DNA of 64,000 nucleotides from Pontibacter flavimaris. GTDB taxonomy: Bacteria > Bacteroidota > Bacteroidia > Cytophagales > Hymenobacteraceae. The DNA lies in NCBI RefSeq assembly GCF_001907195.1, contig NZ_LVWA01000002.1:310001-374000 (forward strand), written 5' to 3'. Under the pieces are notes generated by a model that saw only the letters and a list, made by a program, of their open reading frames with translations, did not search any database and was not told the DNA's origin. Below, in pieces: positions 1-9,114 of the stretch. How positions within the stretch are numbered: the stretch's first letter is position 1; each line of letters starts with the position of its first letter. A program made the position numbers and the translations under genes.

Positions 1-1
1 C

Positions 2-349
2 TCGGCCCGCCGCCGCTGGAAGGATGGGGTGATCAGCTTCGCGTTCTGGTCCATTAACATCGGTTTGATGCTGATGGTGCTGATAAGCGTGCTGCCGATC
101 GGGCTGCTGCAAACCTGGGCCAGCGTGGAGTACGGCCTGTGGTACGCCCGCTCCATGGAGTTTATGCAGACGGATACGATGGAGCTCCTGCGCTGGCTCC
201 GCGTGGTAGGTGACACTATATTCGCCGGTGGCGTGGTGGCGCTGGCCTGGTTCGTGATCGGCCTGAAAACAGGCTGGTCTCTGGAGGCCGATGAGGATGT
301 GTCTGCGGCGGATTACCCTTCCGCCCGCAAAACAAAGGCTTTGAAGTAA
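2..349 (+). CDS. norB: Nitric oxide reductase large subunit (qNor/NorB type), C-terminal part
   Basis: Partial gene whose 5' end lies before the window. The frame is open from base 2; the GTG at 29 is internal, because the upstream codons read as a continuous basic loop (ARRRWKDG) leading into the next helix. About 115 residues remain, containing the last two membrane helices. The segment FWSINIGLMLM, the block LPIGLLQTWASVEYGLWYARS and the later WLRVVGDTIFAGG match the C-terminus of quinol-dependent NorB, a heme-copper family enzyme of the inner membrane that reduces NO to N2O. The catalytic heme ligands are outside the window. The tail after the last helix is hydrophilic, as in the family. 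Other heme-copper oxidases are less likely because of the WYARS/GD pattern. Confidence 0.85.
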   Translation, partial: SARRRWKDGVISFAFWSINIGLMLMVLISVLPIGLLQTWASVEYGLWYARSMEFMQTDTMELLRWLRVVGDTIFAGGVVALAWFVIGLKTGWSLEADEDVSAADYPSARKTKALK

Positions 350-396
350 GAAAACCATACTTTGTGCTACCATTGCGGTGGATCAAGTATAAAACG

Positions 397-428
397 GAGC
401 GCCTGCCTTCTTCGGAGGGTGGGCGCTC
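397..428 (+). terminator. Hairpin after norB
   Basis: The arms GAGCGCC and GGCGCTC enclose a GC-rich loop region about 50 bases after the norB stop. The following sequence is only moderately T-rich. The rest of 350-622 holds several copies of the AAGTATAA-type motif and no convincing gene. Confidence 0.5.
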
Positions 429-622
429 TGCTTTCCTGCCAAAGCCATACTTTCCTGAACTCTCCAAAGTATAAAAACGCTATCCTTTCCCTTATCTCAT
501 GCATGGCTCCCATACTTTTACACAAAGTATAACCGCCTGATAAACACCATTTTTGAAGCTACTGGTGATAACCTATCTGTCCTGCACTGCGTTAAATTGA
601 ACTCAGACCAAAGACTTATGCT

Positions 623-856
623 ATGAAAAAGATACTATTTATTGCCTTGGGAGCCTTCACCTTTGCCTGTTCCGATGCCTCGGACAATACCACCGCGGAG
701 GAGGCAACGATGGAAGAGACTAATATTGACGAGAGCGTGGAGATCGGCTCGGGAGAAGAGATCTCGCCACAGCTTGAACTGGATAGCGGCGAGAACAGAC
801 GCCTCGAGGTAGACACCGTCTCCAGCCAAACAGAGGCAGACACTACCTCTCGCTAA
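623..856 (+). CDS. Small acidic lipoprotein, function unknown
   Basis: 77 residues. The N-terminus is a short lipoprotein signal: MKK, then a hydrophobic stretch ending FTFAC, with Cys16 as the probable lipidated residue followed by Ser-Asp. The mature part is strongly acidic and rich in Glu, Thr and Ser with no predicted fold, so it may be a disordered envelope protein. It stands alone, between norB and the convergent symporter gene, and is followed by a strong hairpin, which supports it being a transcribed unit. I do not recognise the family. The antisense ORFs in this stretch are shadows. Confidence 0.6.
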   Translation: MKKILFIALGAFTFACSDASDNTTAEEATMEETNIDESVEIGSGEEISPQLELDSGENRRLEVDTVSSQTEADTTSR

Positions 857-924
857 GCGGACGGAGGACAGCAGTACTACGTCTTGCTTCTCCTGGTTCC
901 TTCTGCCAGGCATCAGGCAAGTAT

Positions 925-968
925 GAAACAGAAACAGCCGGCACATTTGTACCGGCTGTTTCTGTTTC
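925..968. terminator. Bidirectional terminator between the small lipoprotein and the symporter gene
   Basis: A perfect 17-bp stem (925-941 with 952-968) with a 10-base loop lies between two convergent genes. Both flanks are A/T-rich, so it can serve either strand. Confidence 0.75.
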
Positions 969-991
969 TATTAAATAGGAGGCTTGTCCCT

Positions 992-2566
992 CTACCAGAA
1001 CACAATGTAAATAGCGGCCACTACAAACAAGATGGCAGTGGCAGACACGTTAAAGACGCTGTCCGTGCGGAAAAGCCCTTTATCAAGGCTAACCGTATAT
1101 TCCGGATACTTGCCCCGGCTGTTCTCCCACAAAGAGATGCCCACCATCAGCGCAGACAGCAACAGGAACACCAGCCCCATCTGATCCAGGAATGGCATGG
1201 TTGGGAAAGCAAGGTCAATGATGATGCTGAATGGTACCGAGGCAATGGCTGTTGCCAGGGCCGCGTTGGAAGTAGCACGCTTCCAGAACAGGCCGAATAC
1301 GAACAAGACCACAATGCCCGGGCTCACGTAGCCGGTATACTTCTGGATGAATTGGAAGATCTGTTCCTCGCCACCGAGTAGTGGTTCGGCCACCAGCCCC
1401 GCAATGATGATCGAAACCAGGCTCACCAGTCGGCCTACCGTCACCATCTGGGTCTCCGAGGCATCTTTCTTCAGGTGCGACTTGTAGATGTCCATGGTGA
1501 AGATGGTGGCTGTGGAGTTCATCATCGAGCTCAGTGAGGACAGAGCCGCTGCAATCAGCGCTGCAAACGCAAGCCCTTTGACACCGGTAGGCACCAGGTT
1601 GCCCAGCAACCAGGGGTAAGCCTCGTCGTAACGGCTGATCTCGGCATTCAGCGCAAAGGCCGCGATACCAGGAAGCACCACTACCAGCGGAATCAACAGC
1701 TTCAGGAATGCAGCGAACACAAGGCCCCACTGTACTTCCTTTATACTTTTAGCGGCCAGCGCACGCTGTATGATGTACTGGTTAAAGCCCCAGTAGCTGA
1801 TGTTGGCAATCCACATGCCGCCGAAGAGCACCGTCATGCCGGGCAGGTCCTTGTAAAACGGATTGTCCTCCGATAGGATCATATCGAATTTCTCCGGCGC
1901 CTTTTCAAAGAGCATACCCAGGCCCTTAACCGGGCCTTCTCCGCCACTCACGGCATCCAGCGCCAGGTAAGTGGTTACCAATCCGCCCAGGATCAGGAAG
2001 ATCACCTGGATCACGTCCGTCCAGGCTACCGCCTTAAGACCACCGTAAACAGAGTAGGTCACCGCTACCGCCGCCAGGCCGATGATGGCGCTTGTCGTGC
2101 TGATGTCCAGCACCACGCTCAGCGCCAGCGCCGACAAGTATAAAACGGTGGTCAGGTTCACGAAGATGTAGAGCATGATCCAGAAAACGGCCAGGCTGGT
2201 TCGGATGCGGTCGTCGTAGCGCAGCTTGAGGAATTGCGGCATGGTGAAGATACCCTCCTTAATGTAAATAGGAAGGAAGTACTTGGCTACCAACAGCAGG
2301 GTAACAGCCGCCATGAACTCATAGCTGGCAATGCCCAGGCCAATGGCGAAGCCCGAGCCCGACATCCCGATAAACTGCTCTGCCGAAATGTTAGAGGCGA
2401 TCAGCGAGGCTCCGATAGCCCACCAGGGCAGCGACTTGCTGGCCAGAAAGTAGTCGGTAGAGTTTTTGACGTGCCCTTTCTTCTCCCTGGAAACCCACAG
2501 GCCCACCACAATGATGAGCACGCAATACCCCAGGAAAATAGCAATGTCGAGTGTAGAAAGATTCAT
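992..2566 (-). CDS. Sodium/galactose symporter, SSS family (vSGLT-like)
   Basis: 524 residues, about 14 membrane helices, inner membrane. It resembles the Vibrio sodium/galactose transporter closely: TDYFLASKSLPWWAIGASLI, then ISAEQFIGMSGSG and IASYEFM. Gln64 and Glu83 line up with vSGLT Gln69 and Glu88, both galactose-contacting residues, and the later ISYWGFNQYIIQRALAAKS block carries the Asn and Tyr of the sugar site and gate. It is the last gene of a minus-strand operon after GH2, galK and galT, which fits uptake of free galactose released outside the cytoplasm. The 162-base gap to galT holds two similar boxes (TATAGAGGAT and TATGGAGGAT) whose role is unknown. Substrate galactose is inferred from context plus conserved site residues. 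Confidence 0.88.
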   Translation of the reverse strand: MNLSTLDIAIFLGYCVLIIVVGLWVSREKKGHVKNSTDYFLASKSLPWWAIGASLIASNISAEQFIGMSGSGFAIGLGIASYEFMAAVTLLLVAKYFLPIYIKEGIFTMPQFLKLRYDDRIRTSLAVFWIMLYIFVNLTTVLYLSALALSVVLDISTTSAIIGLAAVAVTYSVYGGLKAVAWTDVIQVIFLILGGLVTTYLALDAVSGGEGPVKGLGMLFEKAPEKFDMILSEDNPFYKDLPGMTVLFGGMWIANISYWGFNQYIIQRALAAKSIKEVQWGLVFAAFLKLLIPLVVVLPGIAAFALNAEISRYDEAYPWLLGNLVPTGVKGLAFAALIAAALSSLSSMMNSTATIFTMDIYKSHLKKDASETQMVTVGRLVSLVSIIIAGLVAEPLLGGEEQIFQFIQKYTGYVSPGIVVLFVFGLFWKRATSNAALATAIASVPFSIIIDLAFPTMPFLDQMGLVFLLLSALMVGISLWENSRGKYPEYTVSLDKGLFRTDSVFNVSATAILFVVAAIYIVFW

Positions 2567-2728
2567 GTAAGGTTCGTTTTAGGTGCCTAATATAGAGGAT
2601 TTAGTCTATAATCTTAATATGGAGGATATATTTAAAACACATGCGCAACGCCTAATACACGCGTTTACAACTGCTTATACTTATGAAGCTGCCTGATAAA
2701 AGTATAGCAAAGTATAGCCGGCCCTGGT

Positions 2729-3757
2729 TTAACGCACCAGGGAGCGGAGCAATTGGGCGGCCGCTTCCGGGGTGATGTCGCGCTGCGGGTTGCCCATCAT
2801 CTCGTAGCCTACCATGAATTTCTTCACCGTGGCCGAGCGCAAGAGCGGCGGGTAAAAGTGCATGTGGAAGTGCCAGCCCGGGTACGCCTGCCCGTCAGTG
2901 GGGCTTTGGTGAATGCCCGAGGAGTACGGGAACGAGATGCCGAACACCTGATCGTAGGCGGCAGTGAGGGTCTTAATGATCTGCGCAAAGCTGTTCTTCT
3001 CCTCCTCATGCATCTGCCCGATGTGCTGGAAGTGGCGCTTGCTGATGAGGATCGTCTCAAAAGGCCACACGGCCCAGAAAGGCACCAGCGCCACGAAATG
3101 CTCATTCTCGGCCACCACCCGCTCGCGCGTTTCCAGCTCCAGGGCCAGGTAATCGGCCAGCAGGCTGCGCTGGTGCTGCTCATAGTATAAACCCTGCTGC
3201 GTGGTCTCCTTGGCCGGCTCCACGGGCACGGTGCGCTGCGCCCAGATCTGCCCGTGCGGGTGCGGGTTGCTGCAACCCATGATTTGGCCCTTGTTCTCGA
3301 AGATCTGCACGTAGTTGATGAAGTCCCTTGAACCTAGCTCGGCATACTCCTGCTGCCACAGGTCCACCACTTTGCGTATGTCCTGGGGTTCCATATCGGC
3401 CAGCGTCAGGTCGTGGCGCGGAGAGAAACAGATCACCCGGCAGATGCCGCGCTCGCTCTCGGCCCGGATCAGATCGCCCACCACATAAGCTCCGTCGGGT
3501 GTTTCCTCCTGCAGCGCGCCAAAGTCATTGTCAAACACATAAGTGGACGCGTAATCCGGGTTCTGCTCGCCGTTGGCGCGGGTATTGGTGGGGCAAAGGT
3601 AACAGCTGGGGTCATAGGTAGGGCGCGTGTCGGGGCTTTGCTCCTCCTGCTGCCCCTGCCACGGGCGCTTGGCCCGGTGCGGCGACACGAGCACCCATTC
3701 GCCGGTGAGCGGGTTGTATCTTCTGTGCGGGTGCTCCGCTAAATCAAACGTAGGCAT
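2729..3757 (-). CDS. galT: Galactose-1-phosphate uridylyltransferase
   Basis: 342 residues from the chosen start; the open frame extends 12 codons further, but the family's N-terminus begins at the second Met ([20 protein letters not shown]). The Leloir enzyme transfers UMP from UDP-glucose to galactose-1-phosphate in the cytoplasm. Visible hallmarks are the zinc-site CYLCP, the block [12 protein letters not shown], and the active site [12 protein letters not shown], whose HPH holds the nucleophilic histidine. A second His block ([11 protein letters not shown]) near the C-terminus is also typical. It lies between galK and the symporter on the same strand. The gap to galK is 319 bases and holds an inverted-repeat element. 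galE is not in this window. Confidence 0.95.
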   Translation of the reverse strand: MPTFDLAEHPHRRYNPLTGEWVLVSPHRAKRPWQGQQEEQSPDTRPTYDPSCYLCPTNTRANGEQNPDYASTYVFDNDFGALQEETPDGAYVVGDLIRAESERGICRVICFSPRHDLTLADMEPQDIRKVVDLWQQEYAELGSRDFINYVQIFENKGQIMGCSNPHPHGQIWAQRTVPVEPAKETTQQGLYYEQHQRSLLADYLALELETRERVVAENEHFVALVPFWAVWPFETILISKRHFQHIGQMHEEEKNSFAQIIKTLTAAYDQVFGISFPYSSGIHQSPTDGQAYPGWHFHMHFYPPLLRSATVKKFMVGYEMMGNPQRDITPEAAAQLLRSLVR

Positions 3758-3853
3758 TGGTATTCTTCTTTTATTTGATGCCGCTGGGGGCATTTATACT
3801 TTAAGTTACGATTAACTATTGTTATTAAGGAGTGAACTCACCTCTATTCCCTC

Positions 3854-4054
3854 CCAGGAGCAGGGCTGTTAAGTTCTACAGAAACTGTTCCCTTGAGGGG
3901 ACTACAGGGGTGTAAAGCCAGCGGCAAATGTCATCTGCTAAGTTCTGACACCCCTCTAACTCCCCTCAAGGGGAGACTCTGGCTCTAACTATTTTCAGCT
4001 CTAACGTCATGAATCAGCGCTCTAAGTTAGAGCTCAACAGCCCTGCTCCCCGGA
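3854..4054. repeat. Nested inverted-repeat element between galK and galT
   Basis: Outer arms contain GAGCAGGGCTGTT and, inverted, AACAGCCCTGCTCC. Inner arms contain CCCTTGAGGGGA and, inverted, TCCCCTCAAGGGG. The two layers could form a long cruciform or RNA hairpin inside the gal operon. The CCCCTCAAGGGG core resembles the element at 8919-8994. No gene is seen here. Confidence 0.6.
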
Positions 4055-4076
4055 GTTGGGTTAATTGCTAAAGGTT

Positions 4077-5237
4077 CTAAATCTGGCTTGGCTCCACCAG
4101 GCTGCTGCCGTCCACGATCTCGGCCACGTAGGTCTTCAGCGCGATGCCGAACTGCAGTTTGTAGGCCTCTTCCATACTTTGAATGAAGGCATCCAGCGCC
4201 TCCAGCTTTACCAGGTTAATGGTGCAGCCACCGAAGCCGCCGCCCATCATGCGCGCGCCCAGCACACTGTCCATCTCCCGCGCCTGGTCCACCAAAAAGT
4301 CGAGTTCCGGGCAGCTCACCCCGTAGTCGTGCTGCAGGCCGCGGTGCGAGGCGTACATCTTCTCGCCGAAGGTTTTCATATCGCCCTGCTCCAGCGCCTG
4401 GCAGGCCTCCTCCACGCGGATGTTCTCGTGCACCACGTAGGTGCAGCGCCTGTACACGGTAGGCTCAAACTCCTCCTGGTGCAGCTCCAGCATCGGCACT
4501 GTCACATCGCGCAGGCTCTTTACCTGCGGGTAGTGGCGTTGCAGCAGCGCCACGCCCGCTTCGCACTCCTGGCGGCGGGTGTTGTACTCCGAGGAGGCCA
4601 GGTTATGCTTCACCTGCGTGTCGCAAAGCACGATGCGGTAATCGGCCATTTCCAGGTGGTAGTAGTCGAAGTCGAGGGAGCGGCAGTCAAGCTTCACGGC
4701 GTGGTCCTGACGGCCGTACATGCTGGCGAACTGGTCCATGATGCCGCACTTGACGCCTGCGTACTCGTGCTCGGCCAGCTGCGCCATCTTCACCAGGTCG
4801 AACTTCGGAATGTTGAACCCAAAGATATGGTTTAGCGCATAGGCCAGCCCGCACTCCACGGCCGCTGAGGACGACAACCCGGCCCCGATCGGGATGTTGC
4901 CGCCGTACACCAGGTCGAAGCCCTTCACCTCATACTTTGCCTGTTGCAGTTGCGCGACCACGCCCAGCAGGTAATTGGCCCAGCTCTTTTCAGAGCGCTG
5001 CACCTGGCCCAGGTCAAATTCGCCTCCTTCCTGCAGGTCGTAAGCGTAGGCTCTAAAAGTGTTGGTGTTGTTGGGCGCCACGGCAAAGTATATTTCCTTA
5101 TTGATGGCGGCCGGCAGCACAAAGCCGTCGTTGTAATCGGTGTGCTCGCCAATCAGGTTTACCCTTCCGGGTGAACGCACCACGAGCGGCTCCTGCTCGT
5201 ACAGTTCTTTGAATTTATCTTTAATCTCTTGTAACAT
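4077..5237 (-). CDS. galK: Galactokinase (GHMP family)
   Basis: 386 residues, the usual length for GalK. It phosphorylates galactose at C1 with ATP in the cytoplasm, feeding galT. The galactokinase signature GRVNLIGEHTDYNDG is near residues 24-38. The GHMP ATP-binding loop PIGAGLSSSAAVE follows, and the C-terminal GHMP motif MMGGGFGGC is intact. It sits 76 bases after the GH2 gene on the same strand, so co-transcription is likely. No frameshift or missing key residue was seen. Confidence 0.96.
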   Translation of the reverse strand: MLQEIKDKFKELYEQEPLVVRSPGRVNLIGEHTDYNDGFVLPAAINKEIYFAVAPNNTNTFRAYAYDLQEGGEFDLGQVQRSEKSWANYLLGVVAQLQQAKYEVKGFDLVYGGNIPIGAGLSSSAAVECGLAYALNHIFGFNIPKFDLVKMAQLAEHEYAGVKCGIMDQFASMYGRQDHAVKLDCRSLDFDYYHLEMADYRIVLCDTQVKHNLASSEYNTRRQECEAGVALLQRHYPQVKSLRDVTVPMLELHQEEFEPTVYRRCTYVVHENIRVEEACQALEQGDMKTFGEKMYASHRGLQHDYGVSCPELDFLVDQAREMDSVLGARMMGGGFGGCTINLVKLEALDAFIQSMEEAYKLQFGIALKTYVAEIVDGSSLVEPSQI

Positions 5238-5313
5238 CTTTTGTAAGTATGGCTTTTGCTGTCAGGGAGCTTTCCGCTCTCCTTTTCCCAAGGGGCAATT
5301 TACAAGGTATATT

Positions 5314-7734
5314 CTATTTTATCCCTTTCACGGCCTCCAAAGTATAAGTCGCGGCTTCCAGGTCATCCGCCTGCGCCTTTACTTTAATCGTACCTGCCTG
5401 CTTTCCGGCTTTTACAAGTATGGCGGCAATGCCGGCTTCTGCCTCTACCACTTCTGCGCCTATAATCTCAGCATCTCCCTCTACAGCAAAGCGTACTGCA
5501 TTCACGGCATCCGGCACCACCGTTCCATGTTCATCGGCTACGCTGGCATACACAAGCACCGCGTCGTTTACGCCCGCCTGCAGTTTTTTGCCGCTGTAAT
5601 CGGCGCGAAGTATGAGTTTAGCCGGTTTGCCTGCCGTGCGTTGCCCGTGCGTGGCTACCTTTTGGTTGTTGATGTAGCCGATGGCAGTTAAATTTCCGGG
5701 CTCATACGTGGGTACCTCAAAGGTGAACGGTGGGTGCGGCAGGTGCGTGGAATTCCTGTCCTGATCCGGCTTCTGGCGGGCGATGGTTTTGCCGTTGAGT
5801 TGCAGTTCCACCTCCTCGGTGTTGCTGTATACTTTCACAGTCTTACTCTCCGGGTCGTTCCAGTAGTTGGCGATGAAAACCATCGGTTTATGGAAGGCGG
5901 ATTTCCCGCTCAGGTCCGGACCGGCCTGGCTTTGGTAGAAGTAGTAGGCAAACTTGGGCAGGCGCACGATGTCCATGATACCGGAGGCCTCGATGTCGTC
6001 GGCGTAGCCGCGCTTGTAGTCGAACATAAGCCAGTTGGCATCGCCTACGGCCGGGCCCTGCAGGTTGCTGTTATGCGCCTCCTGGTAGTTGAGGGCCTGC
6101 TGCAGCAAGCGCTTCTGCCCCGCGCCGCGCAACTGGCGGCTGGTGCGCTCCTCCTCCTTCAGGTTGGCAAACTCTTTCTGGTTAAAGCCGGCGTTCTGCG
6201 CGTAGTATTCCCAGTCGCCGTACTCGGCAATAAGCAGCGGCTTGTCCTGGCTATACTTGTTCCAGTAATCGGGGGCCTTGGCGTGCTGTCGGGCGGGGAT
6301 GAACACATCGTACACGTCGTTGAGCCAGCCGCAAGTATAAATGTTATCGAAGGGCAGCTCCTCGTGCACGGCCTGGTGGGCCTTTTGCATAAACTCTTTC
6401 GTCATCCCCGATTCGTTCAGCGAGGCCTCCCAAAGTATAACGGAAGTATAATTGCGGTCGCGGCGCACCATGTCGCGCACATCCTGCAGGGCGTTTTTCT
6501 GAAATACACTATCCCCGAAGAACTGCCAGCCCGGCAGGGCATCCATCGTCAGCAGCCCCAGTTCATCACAAGCCTCCATAAACGCCGGCGACTGCGGGTA
6601 ATGCGACAAACGCACGAAGTTGAAACCGGCCTCCTTTATCTTATAAGCATCGCGGTAGTTGGCATTGTCGGAAAGGGCATAGCCTACGTAAGGATACTCC
6701 TGGTGGCGGTTGGTGCCGCGCAGGTATAACTTCACGCCGTTCAGGTAAAAGCCGTCCTTGGCGAAGCGGAAGGTCTTCACGCCTGTTTTTATACTTTGTT
6801 GGTCAATCAACCTTCCTTCATGCAGCAGCTCCACCGTTACGCTGTATAAGTAGGGCGCAACCGGCGACCACAGCTTCGGGTTGGTGATGGTGATACGTTG
6901 TTTGAGCGTACCGAACCGGCCCGGCTGCACCAGTATACTTTCGGAGAGCGCCTCCCCTACCTTGTTGCCGCTGCTGTCCGCAAGTATGACTCTGACCTGC
7001 GCCTCCCGCTGCTCGGGGTGGTCGTTCTTCAGCTCCGTCTGCACGTTTAGGGTGGCGCCATTTATACTTACCTGCTCGTAGTGCAGCAGCACGCCGCCTC
7101 CAGCCACCCGGTTGGCAGCCACGGCGTCCGAAATATGCAGTTTGTCTTTGGTGATGAGGTATACGTTACGGTAGATGCCGCTGTAGTAGTTGAAGTCGAG
7201 GTCGGCCAGGGGTTTGCCGGGGGCCACGCGTGGGTTGTCCTCGTTGTTGAGCTTTACCAGCACCGTGTTCTCCTGGCCATACTTTGCCTTATCAGAGATA
7301 TCGACGTAAAACGGCAGGTAACCGCCCAGGTGCCGGAAAAAGTGCTGCCCGTTCAGGTATACATCGGCCACCTGCATGGCGGCTTCAAACTTCAGGGCGA
7401 TGTGTTTCCCTTGGTCGGCTGCCGGCAGCTTAAAAGATTTCCGGTAGAAGGCTGTTCCCTGCCACTGCTGCGCTGTTTTGCGGATGGGCTCCAGGCGGGC
7501 GGTGTGCGGCAGCGATACCTGCTCCCACGTCAGGCTGGACTGCCCTGAAAAAACGGAGGCGGAGTCTGCATCCCGGACAAACTCCCAGCCATCGTTAAAG
7601 TGCTGCACCGTGGGTGTGTTTTCAGGTGCTCCCGTACCCCTATCCGATACAGTCTTGCACCCCGCCAGCAAAAGGGCGCAGCTTAAAAGCAACAGGCACG
7701 AAGAAAGTAGGAGGCGCTTCTTATTGGCTATCAA
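5314..7734 (-). CDS. GH2 glycoside hydrolase, probable beta-galactosidase, lipoprotein
   Basis: 806 residues. The N-terminus is a lipoprotein signal ending LLAGC, so the enzyme is envelope-anchored. Domain order is an N-terminal jelly-roll sugar-binding domain (WQGTAFYRKSF, then VYLNGQHFFRHLGGY), an Ig-like domain, the TIM barrel and further beta domains. In the barrel, GTNRHQEYPYVGYA and FNFVRLSHYPQSPAFMEACDELGLL are classic GH2 blocks. The acid/base Glu lies in WEASLNESG and the nucleophile is probably the Glu of LLIAEYGDWEYY. It is the first gene of the galK-galT-symporter operon, so beta-galactosidase is the best guess. GH2 also contains beta-glucuronidases and beta-mannosidases, and the exact specificity is not proven by sequence. 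Confidence 0.88.
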   Translation of the reverse strand: MIANKKRLLLSSCLLLLSCALLLAGCKTVSDRGTGAPENTPTVQHFNDGWEFVRDADSASVFSGQSSLTWEQVSLPHTARLEPIRKTAQQWQGTAFYRKSFKLPAADQGKHIALKFEAAMQVADVYLNGQHFFRHLGGYLPFYVDISDKAKYGQENTVLVKLNNEDNPRVAPGKPLADLDFNYYSGIYRNVYLITKDKLHISDAVAANRVAGGGVLLHYEQVSINGATLNVQTELKNDHPEQREAQVRVILADSSGNKVGEALSESILVQPGRFGTLKQRITITNPKLWSPVAPYLYSVTVELLHEGRLIDQQSIKTGVKTFRFAKDGFYLNGVKLYLRGTNRHQEYPYVGYALSDNANYRDAYKIKEAGFNFVRLSHYPQSPAFMEACDELGLLTMDALPGWQFFGDSVFQKNALQDVRDMVRRDRNYTSVILWEASLNESGMTKEFMQKAHQAVHEELPFDNIYTCGWLNDVYDVFIPARQHAKAPDYWNKYSQDKPLLIAEYGDWEYYAQNAGFNQKEFANLKEEERTSRQLRGAGQKRLLQQALNYQEAHNSNLQGPAVGDANWLMFDYKRGYADDIEASGIMDIVRLPKFAYYFYQSQAGPDLSGKSAFHKPMVFIANYWNDPESKTVKVYSNTEEVELQLNGKTIARQKPDQDRNSTHLPHPPFTFEVPTYEPGNLTAIGYINNQKVATHGQRTAGKPAKLILRADYSGKKLQAGVNDAVLVYASVADEHGTVVPDAVNAVRFAVEGDAEIIGAEVVEAEAGIAAILVKAGKQAGTIKVKAQADDLEAATYTLEAVKGIK

Positions 7735-7977
7735 AACAGTATATTTATAGTTGGATCCGCATGTATCGTAACGTCACCCTGGCAGATTTTTCCTTGGCGG
7801 CAGCGCTTCTAAAACAGTTCATACAGCGACTGTAAATGTACTAAATATTTCATAAGTTGGGGCTGCTTAAGCGTATCCCCAAGGCTTTCGTTGCTCCATT
7901 ACCCTTTGAAAAGGAGGTGCGCCTGGGCTGTGACCTTGGCCGGAATTCCGCTAGCCTCTCCTGCAACCTTTAAGCGT

Positions 7978-8889
7978 ATGCGAATGATGATACGTACCCT
8001 TTTATACTTGCCGGGCCTGTTTATACTTCTGGCAGGCTGCACCGCGTCTAAACCCGAAACAACCATGCATGCGCTACGCCAGCAAATAACGGAAGAGTTA
8101 GAAAAGCAGGAAGGAACCTTTGCCGTAGCGTTCAAGGACATGGCAACTGGCGAGGAGTTGCTGCTGAACGAGCGGGAGAGCTTCCATGCAGCCAGCACCA
8201 TGAAAACGCCCGTGCTGATCGAGGCTTACAAACAGGCTGCTGCGGGGAAGCTCTCTTTGTCAGATTCCATACTTGTCCGCAACGGGTTTAAGAGCATCAT
8301 GGACGGCAGCATGTATAGCATCAGCCCCGTGGACGACAGCGAGCAGGAGCTTTATACTTTTGTCGGACAGAAGCGGCCCGTGTCGGAGCTGCTTTACAAG
8401 ATGATCATCCAGAGCAGCAACCTGGCCACCAACCTGATGATAGAGGAACTGGACGCAAAGCAGGTTACCCAGACCATGCGTGAGTTGGGCGCCCAGGATA
8501 TACAGGTGCTGCGCGGCGTGGAAGACAGCAAGGCTTACGAGCAGGGGCTCAACAACACGACCACCGCCTACGACCTGATGCTGATCTTCGAGCAGATCGC
8601 TACCGGCAAAGCCGTAAATCCGGAAGCCTCTCAGGAAATGATCCGCATCCTGCTCGACCAGCGCCACCGGGAAATCATACCAGCCCGATTGCCGAAAGAG
8701 GTAAAGGTGGCCCATAAAACCGGCTGGATCACCGGCGTGCGCCACGACTCCGGCATTGTTATACTTCCCGACGGACAAAAGTATGTGCTGGTGCTTTTAT
8801 CTAAAGATTTAAAGGATGAGAAAGCCGGGATGGAGGCGATGGCGAAAGTATCGGAGTTGGTGTACAAGTATGTGGCGGGCAAAGAGTAG
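7978..8889 (+). CDS. Class A beta-lactamase-like serine hydrolase, lipoprotein
   Basis: 303 residues from the Met that opens a lipoprotein signal (MRMMIRTLLYLPG, ending LLAGC); the open frame begins 29 codons earlier without a signal. Penicillin-recognising motifs are present: STMK (active-site Ser and Lys), SSN in place of the usual SDN, and KTG followed by WITGVRHDSG. In the omega loop, GVEDSKAYEQGLNN keeps a Glu where Glu166 is expected, but the Asn170 position appears to be Ala. It may be a true periplasmic or outer-membrane-anchored beta-lactamase or a related hydrolase with another substrate. It is divergent from the GH2 gene; the 243-base divergent region shows no clear promoter that I would defend. 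Confidence 0.82.
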   Translation: MRMMIRTLLYLPGLFILLAGCTASKPETTMHALRQQITEELEKQEGTFAVAFKDMATGEELLLNERESFHAASTMKTPVLIEAYKQAAAGKLSLSDSILVRNGFKSIMDGSMYSISPVDDSEQELYTFVGQKRPVSELLYKMIIQSSNLATNLMIEELDAKQVTQTMRELGAQDIQVLRGVEDSKAYEQGLNNTTTAYDLMLIFEQIATGKAVNPEASQEMIRILLDQRHREIIPARLPKEVKVAHKTGWITGVRHDSGIVILPDGQKYVLVLLSKDLKDEKAGMEAMAKVSELVYKYVAGKE

Positions 8890-8918
8890 CTAAAAGTATA
8901 AACTCAATTTGCGAGGAG

Positions 8919-8994
8919 CCCACCCCTAACCCCTCCAAGGAGGGGAGTTTCTTAACTGTGATATTATTCCCTCCTTGGAGGGGTTAGGGGTGGG
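8919..8994. repeat. 28-bp inverted repeat (CCCACCCCTAACCCCTCC type)
   Basis: The arms 8919-8946 and 8967-8994 are complementary at 27 of 28 positions, and each arm itself contains the palindrome CCCTCCAAGGAGGG. It lies between convergent genes just before a separate terminator. Similar GGGGTTAGGGGTGGG elements are common between genes in this phylum (established knowledge); their function is not settled. Confidence 0.75.
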
Positions 8995-9052
8995 TCTACA
9001 CCTTCACGAAGCGTGAGAATCGCAGCTGAAAGTATAAAGTATAGAAAAGTAT

Positions 9053-9098
9053 AAACTATAAGTGTCTGCCGTTCTGAAACGGCAGACACTTATAGTTT
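9053..9098. terminator. Bidirectional terminator, beta-lactamase / GMC oxidoreductase
   Basis: A perfect 21-bp stem (9053-9073 with 9078-9098) has a 4-base loop, with A-rich and T-rich outer ends. It separates the plus-strand hydrolase from the minus-strand GMC gene. Confidence 0.85.
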
Positions 9099-9114
9099 GA
9101 TGAAAGTATAACGC

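Noticed and set aside
4065..4835. Long plus-strand open frame opposite galK
   Set aside because: Antisense shadow of a high-GC gene; Val/Leu/His-rich translation with no family resemblance, while galK is certain.
5734..6729. 331-codon plus-strand open frame opposite the GH2 gene
   Set aside because: Shadow of GH2 codon pattern; no signal, no motif.
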